Assembly (NCBI GenBank): GCA_003439945.1
Contig: QVRM01002059.1
Coordinates: 124,001 to 188,000, forward strand
Direction of reading: 5' to 3'
DNA from: Dermanyssus gallinae
Taxonomy: Eukaryota > Arthropoda > Arachnida > Mesostigmata > Dermanyssidae
Length of the DNA stretch: 64,000 nt
Below the pieces are notes generated by a model. It had not been told where the DNA came from and ran no database searches. It saw only the letters and a list, made by a program, of their open reading frames with translations. The translations under genes were made by a program, and so were the position numbers. Shown piece by piece: positions 59,032-64,000 of this stretch (the first letter of the stretch is position 1; each line of letters opens with the position of its first letter).

Positions 59032-59262
59032 TATCCGCGTGATTTTAGGTAGAGTGACGCCGTGTGGTGGTTAACATACGCAGTAGCACACCGTGAGTAC
59101 CGGCACGGGCCAGCACGCTTCGACTGAGAACTGCCTTTTCTAGACGTCGAACAAGAAGGGAAAGAAGGACCGAACGAATATAGAAGGCAAGCGGCAAGGG
59201 CGCAGAACCGTCGAAAGCAGAGCGATTCCTGGCCACACTTCCGGCAACCAACCAATGCACTA
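59032..59262 (-). promoter_or_regulatory. KIFBP: Probable KIFBP promoter and untranslated first exon
   Basis: The first coding exon of KIFBP begins at a strong acceptor (TTGTTTTGTTACAACAG, exon from 57372), so a 5' exon must lie upstream. This CpG-richer segment has a minus-strand GCCGGAAGTG (59236-59245). That is the ETS/GABP motif typical of TATA-less housekeeping promoters. A donor GGATA|GTGAGT lies at 59032. ORFs within it lack family features. The link to KIFBP is inferred. Confidence 0.35.
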
Positions 59263-59383
59263 CAGGACAGACATCACAGAGGACTACTTAAAACCGGCCT
59301 ATCGAATGTAAACCAGCCACGAACGCCGCATTACATAGAACGAACCGTGAGATTGCCAAGGTGGCGACTAAGTATAGAACAAA

Positions 59384-59388
<5 letters not shown>

Positions 59389-59414
<26 letters not shown>

Positions 59415-59505
59415 TGACGTCCGTGCCACAGCCCTTAAGGCCCATTGCGAGCGTCGAGACATGTTTTGTACTGAATATATGTTAAATAAATATGTATGTT
59501 ATACA

Positions 59506-59537
<32 letters not shown>
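59389..59537. repeat. Two (TA)n tracts
   Basis: 59389-59414 and 59515-59537 are alternating TA around about 100 bases of unique sequence. Confidence 0.9.
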
Positions 59538-60249
59538 TTATAATTAGTAAAATACAAATACTCCACATATATGCAGATGCGCCCGCTCAGACTCGCCATG
59601 GCTTATCTTGATCTCTTCGTGCCGCTCGCTGGGCGCGTCATTCAATACTTGCTAAAACCTTTCTGTGGGTCTTGTGCCGGCTTTCCTTGTACACTTGAGC
59701 TTTCAGGGCTGAGCCGGCCCGACAACTCGAATCCGGCTGGATAAGCCCTCCTTTAGCCTGTAGCTTGGGTAGGAGGGCGCATGCTCGTATGGACGTAGTT
59801 AGCTTTATGTGGTAGCTTGGTGATCAGCGGTAGGTTGGCCAAAGCCAACAAGTGCAGAACGTAATGCCAGCATAGTATATAGAATAGAAAGCGCCTTTAT
59901 TTGCCGAATAAAGAGTTGAAAAGGAGACTAGGTAGGCAATGACGCCCACGAAGCCGCCTTGTTATGCGATTCTCTGGCTACACGAACAGGCGAACATATT
60001 ATTGATTGTTTCAAGTCTTGCAATACATCTTGGTAAAAACATCATTTGACTTCTGCGATTGTTCATTGTCACATCGAAGAAACGGTCGATAAGATCAGCA
60101 CTTGCAAGTTGCGCTAGCGCACGCGTGTCGTTTTTCTTCAGTAAAATCGACAGCGACGGATGGTTAACAGCATTCGGCTCGATATCACATCTTCTACAGA
60201 GATCCATCGAATTTCTGCACTCGAGACTGAATATTCTGGGAAAATACTT

Positions 60250-60362
60250 TTCACAACCACGGAAAAGAACGAATTCTACCCGAACAACTTTCGATCTTGT
60301 GCGCGACAACGCTTCCGTTTGTTTGTGGCCAAGCGTTAACCGCCCAAGTCGCCACTGCTACT
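60250..60362 (-). mobile_element. SINE family B, diverged copy 2
   Basis: On the minus strand, GCAGTGGCGACTTGGGCGG then TTAACGCTTGG matches the A-box head of the copy at 33128. A downstream GTAGAATTCGTT and CGTGGTTGTGA match that copy's body. The B box is degraded. Confidence 0.5.
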
Positions 60363-60999
60363 GTTTGCTATACCTGTTATCCATCCTGTGTTCCAATATC
60401 AGTTGGCGAACCGGATATATTGCGCAAACCAAATTAAAGACCAAACCAACGAATCAAGCGAAATTTAAATTCGAAGGACTGCTATACGCATGCTAACTAG
60501 TCATTGTTAACCACACCCGACGGGACGTCAAAATCCGACTAAAAACTCCTACGGCACTCGGGAAAAACTACACTTAACGTTGGCATTGTCGGCAAACAAA
60601 ACTGCAGCAGGCAAAACCCATATTGTATAAATTCATAAAGTACCTAGGAATTTTCTTAAACAACGGTCAAAACTATATTAATGAGCAAGAAAGGAATGTG
60701 ATCAGAAAGACGTGAGAGGTTTATGGCCAGGAAGAAGTGATACCACGATGCACATAGCCACCTATTGTTTTTAGATTGATGATTTATTTTCTATATAATA
60801 CACTATGTTTATTTTATACATGTTACGAAGGATTAGCAAAGCCAATGCGCCTATATGCCTATGCGCCTGTATGGTAACTTTCACGTGTCCGTTTCGTTTA
60901 GGCTAGACGAGATAGCCACTTATCATATTGAGGATAATGGATACCTCGTAATGCAAGTCGCGCCGGCTAGACTAAGTTTGCTATTGGCTTCACCCAGAC

Positions 61000-62227
61000 C
61001 GGAAGTCTGTTTACCAAGCATAAGAAGGAACCACATTCGAGATCTATGCTCAAGGATGACTTTCAGCCAGACACAATAGAGCGCGTGGGCTGTGGAATCT
61101 AGCGCAGTCCTAGCGCAGTCAGGGTGACCGTAATGTATTCGATGACTCGACCCCATCGGTAAATCAAGTAGAGTCCTCACAACATGGACACCGAAACCCG
61201 AATTAGTTTCTGAAACTGCGTGCCGTTATACGATGTCGCGTCGATAGGATAGGGATGCCGAAATTCAAGAGAAACCTGCACCATAGGGTACTCTACATGT
61301 TCAATATCCTTACAGAGGACGGTATTGTAAAGACTGTTGTCAGCCAAATAAGGCCCTACCTAAAAACGAATTAAGTTATTTCTAACGTTAATTAGTCTGC
61401 CACGCATAGCCAAATGGTGCCATAGATGGAGTGACTAACTTCTCCATCGTTCAGCGTCGAACAAAAACAACAGCTAGCCTAACCAAAGCGCATATCAGTA
61501 GAACAATAAAATTATTAGTAAAATAACTCAGAAATGCTTTTCATTTTTGTCCCGAAAATAAAATAATGAATTGCTAAGTACATGTATGCATATATTTCAT
61601 AAACTACGCTATCTTTGAACCTTTATGTAGAATCGCACTCAGGACGGGAATACGACTAGTTTATTAGATAACTCACGTGTTAATTGTTTGAACCGATTGT
61701 AAATAAGCATAGCGGTACAATAGCGCTTAACACTGTCCCTCAGCGCTGAGATCGCTGTCATCACCACCAGATGACTCAACCTTTATTGCGAACGCTAGGA
61801 GACGTTCGAGATTAGGTTCTTTATGCATTATCAGATAAACTTTTATGTTTTAATCGAATGTTAAAGCTTAATGACTAAAATTTCGTAACAATTACTGATA
61901 TGATGATGAGTGTAGGGAGTACCCGACCTACAGCGCTTCTTACCAGCAGCAATGGTACTGCGGAAAACATAATATCTTAGCCAACATGTCCATAGGTTTC
62001 GAGTAATTTTTTTTAAGAAAGTGAGTAATAATAAAAAATGCTTTTCTGTTAATAAAAAAAGGCAAATTATATATACCTAACTAGATTGGCTCTCAAGAAG
62101 TTAATTCTAGTACTATAATACGCTATATAAATTCTTAAAAACAAAATGTTGAAGTAATGAAAATAATAATAATATAGATACCTTGGAAGAAAAATAAGCA
62201 AAATGTTCCAAAGTGATAACATACTAC

Positions 62228-62228
<1 letters not shown>
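61000..62228. other. No gene recognised
   Basis: The minus-strand ORF at 60923-61180 weakly resembles a LINE C-terminal finger (DSTAHALYCVWLKVILEHR), but I would not call it. The rest is AT-rich. Confidence 0.3.

Positions 62229-62281
<53 letters not shown>
62229..62281. repeat. (TA)n microsatellite
   Basis: About 53 bases of alternating TA. Confidence 0.97.
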
Positions 62282-62339
62282 TCAACATGATTATTCAGGA
62301 ATAAATACAGATAAGTTTAAACACATACACACACCCACT

Positions 62340-63130
62340 TACACACTTACCGAGTCGCTCACTGCTCAAAAGAGCACCGAGAAAACCGATGCAGAAAACG
62401 GAAGGCTGGACCTCGAGGCGCGAACTTCACGTTGCGAGCTGCGAGGGCTGAACGCGAGGGCCGATAGTCACAGATCAATACACATCAGAGATCGAGTCAC
62501 AGAACTTGAGAGAAATGTGCGCGATTAACGACCATTCACAAGACACAAACCTACCACATACGCACTCGCTCTCAGCACTGACTAGACCGGGTGTGGGGTC
62601 AGAAGCTTAGAACCGATCTACTGCTACTGCTGCACCGGCTCTTTCTGCGCACCGGCTCTGATCACCGTCTATGCTGGTTGCTACCGGGACAACAATAGGG
62701 ACTCTCGAGCAGGATAATTAGCTACTACAGTCTGCCCGCCGGCGTTGTAGAGTGTGTTTTTCTTCTACTCTGTCCTTGTCTGCTATATGCATTTGTCCTA
62801 CCCTCCCTGCTTCCCTTTATTTATCTCAATCTCTCTTTCTCTCTCGCTTTTCCCTATTCATGGAGGCAAACCTGTATCTGTTTATTGACCAACAAGAACG
62901 TGAGGCGTCTTCCAGGACCCCCCTCTCGTCACGAGGCACCGGCGAATTCACGCACTCACCCACGCGGTAAAAAGAAAGAAAGAAAGGGCGAGAAACACCG
63001 AGACAGCAGGGATAATCGGAGAAAAAGGCGGAGAAAGTGTGACAACCGCTTTATCGGAGCACCTATGAAAGCATGTCCTGCTCGCTCCACCGTGTGTGTA
63101 TTACTCTTTTTCTACTATTCGTGCTACCAC
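62340..63130. other. GC-richer segment, no gene recognised
   Basis: Contains CpG-rich DNA (62380-62740), a CTCTCT tract and AAAGAAAG units near 62970. It could be promoter DNA of a gene beyond the window. No coding start with a recognisable product was found. Confidence 0.3.
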
Positions 63131-63134
63131 ACGT

Positions 63135-63135
<1 letters not shown>

Positions 63136-63172
<37 letters not shown>
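63136..63172. repeat. (TA)n microsatellite
   Basis: Alternating TA; an ORF running through it is therefore not credible. Confidence 0.95.
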
Positions 63173-63176
<4 letters not shown>

Positions 63177-63649
63177 TGTTTTATTTACTAATTAACGTGT
63201 GTAGTTGCACGGCTACTATTATTACCGTTTCTACAGGCTCTGTTCCTGCTGGCAAGTTCTGCTATCATTACGTTGAACGTCACCGGCTTCGCGCGAAAGA
63301 CCCGGTCGTAGAATCATCTATAGTTTACAAACGATTTCACGACCACCACCTACAGCCACGACAACATCAAGCACACAAAACCTGCTTCTCAGCTGTTCAG
63401 CTGTGTTTGCCTTCGAGGCTGCCGGCCGTCATCGTCGTCAGCCGGTAGTGACACGGATGGAAGCATTTCATGGCGGGCGGTTCGACGCTTTGCTCGCCTC
63501 CCATGTACTCCGACACTGTTCGGCGTTCGCTTCTGATATTTTGCTCACTCGCCTAGTGTAACTCGAATGAAAGCTAGACCAGATTGTTACTATATATATA
63601 TATATATATATATTATAAGAATTGGTAGAGCTTGGCAAGAAAGTATTTT

Positions 63650-64000
63650 TTCTCAATTAACGGAGAGAGCAGAAATGTCTTGTTTAGGAGTGAGGATGAA
63701 ATTTGTAAAAGATGTTGTTCTGCCTTTCTCACCCACTAGGCACATTGGCCTAGCTAATCCATCGTGATACGTGTAATATATACATCATGTATTATACGGA
63801 AAATCAATTATATACATTCTGCCTTTCTCTCCTACCTAGTTATGCAAAATCTACGTTTGCGGAAGAAACCAATCCTACAAATCTGCATAATCTGAATGAC
63901 GCCTGACGCAAGCTAAGGCGAATAGCCAAATTGAGGAAAGTCATAAAAACTCGATATGTTGTTATGTCTCACGTTCAAGCTTTCACGTGCAGAACCGTAA
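63650..64000 (+). mobile_element. Partial copy of the 29389-30517 foldback element, cut by the window end
   Basis: TTTAGGAGTGAGGATGAAATT, CAAAATCTACGTTTGCGG, GCGAATAGCCAAATT with GAGGAAAGTCATAAAAA, and CACGTGCAGAACCGTA match the left arm and loop of that element, with insertions between them. Confidence 0.7.

Noticed and set aside
59045..59260. ORF resembling a mitochondrial targeting sequence
   Set aside because: It ends without a downstream domain. The segment is better explained as an untranslated first exon and promoter.
60923..61180. 85-codon ORF resembling a LINE C-terminal finger
   Set aside because: Spacing of Cys/His is wrong and no other RT motif is nearby.
62885..63448. 187-codon ORF
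   Set aside because: It runs through a (TA)n tract and a basic low-complexity part; no family features.

Overview
The window is 64 kb of animal nuclear DNA, most likely from an arthropod. I base this on multi-exon genes with GT-AG introns, an insulin-like peptide gene, R1-type non-LTR retrotransposon remnants with YWWN and GDFNAHH motifs, mariner/Tc1 transposase fragments, tRNA-derived SINEs and dozens of (TA)n microsatellites. I cannot name the species; a mite or other chelicerate is possible but unproven. There are no rRNA genes, intact tRNA genes or CRISPR arrays that I can support.

Layout. (1) 0-5.3 kb, minus strand: the 3' end of an unrecognised gene (698-1138, perhaps also 3562-3601), and a previously unlabelled insulin-like peptide gene (3744-4973). 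In the latter, all six insulin-family cysteines have the canonical spacing across three exons. (2) 6-13.4 kb: a GC-richer island full of (TTG/CAA)n, (GTC)n and other triplet runs, a G-run and a 60-bp palindrome; no gene is recognisable. (3) 13.5-31 kb: (TA)n tracts and decayed transposons (R1-like RT, Tc1/mariner, mariner, three SINEs, a 1.1-kb foldback element). (4) 31-36.3 kb: two head-to-head copies of a zinc-finger/RT/RPDG...WDA retroelement, one carrying a SINE and the other a 3' LINE fragment. (5) 38.2-39.4 kb: an intronless ACAD8 (isobutyryl-CoA dehydrogenase) reading frame with a single-base break just after its catalytic glutamate codon. (6) 40.8-41.5 kb: a 221-codon ORF of unknown nature. 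(7) 42-46 kb: LINE and R1 remnants. (8) 48.7-57.4 kb, minus strand: KIFBP, reconstructed as 12 coding exons, with a probable 5' UTR exon and promoter near 59.1 kb. (9) 59.5-64 kb: repeats.

The three recognisable genes do not form a pathway. One encodes a secreted insulin-family hormone. The second encodes a mitochondrial valine-catabolism enzyme. The third encodes a kinesin-binding TPR-like protein. ACAD8 has one apparent single-base loss and KIFBP has two exons whose net frame is off by the same amount. This needs raw-read support before these genes are called broken; the same caution applies to the unmatched splice phase in the insulin gene.
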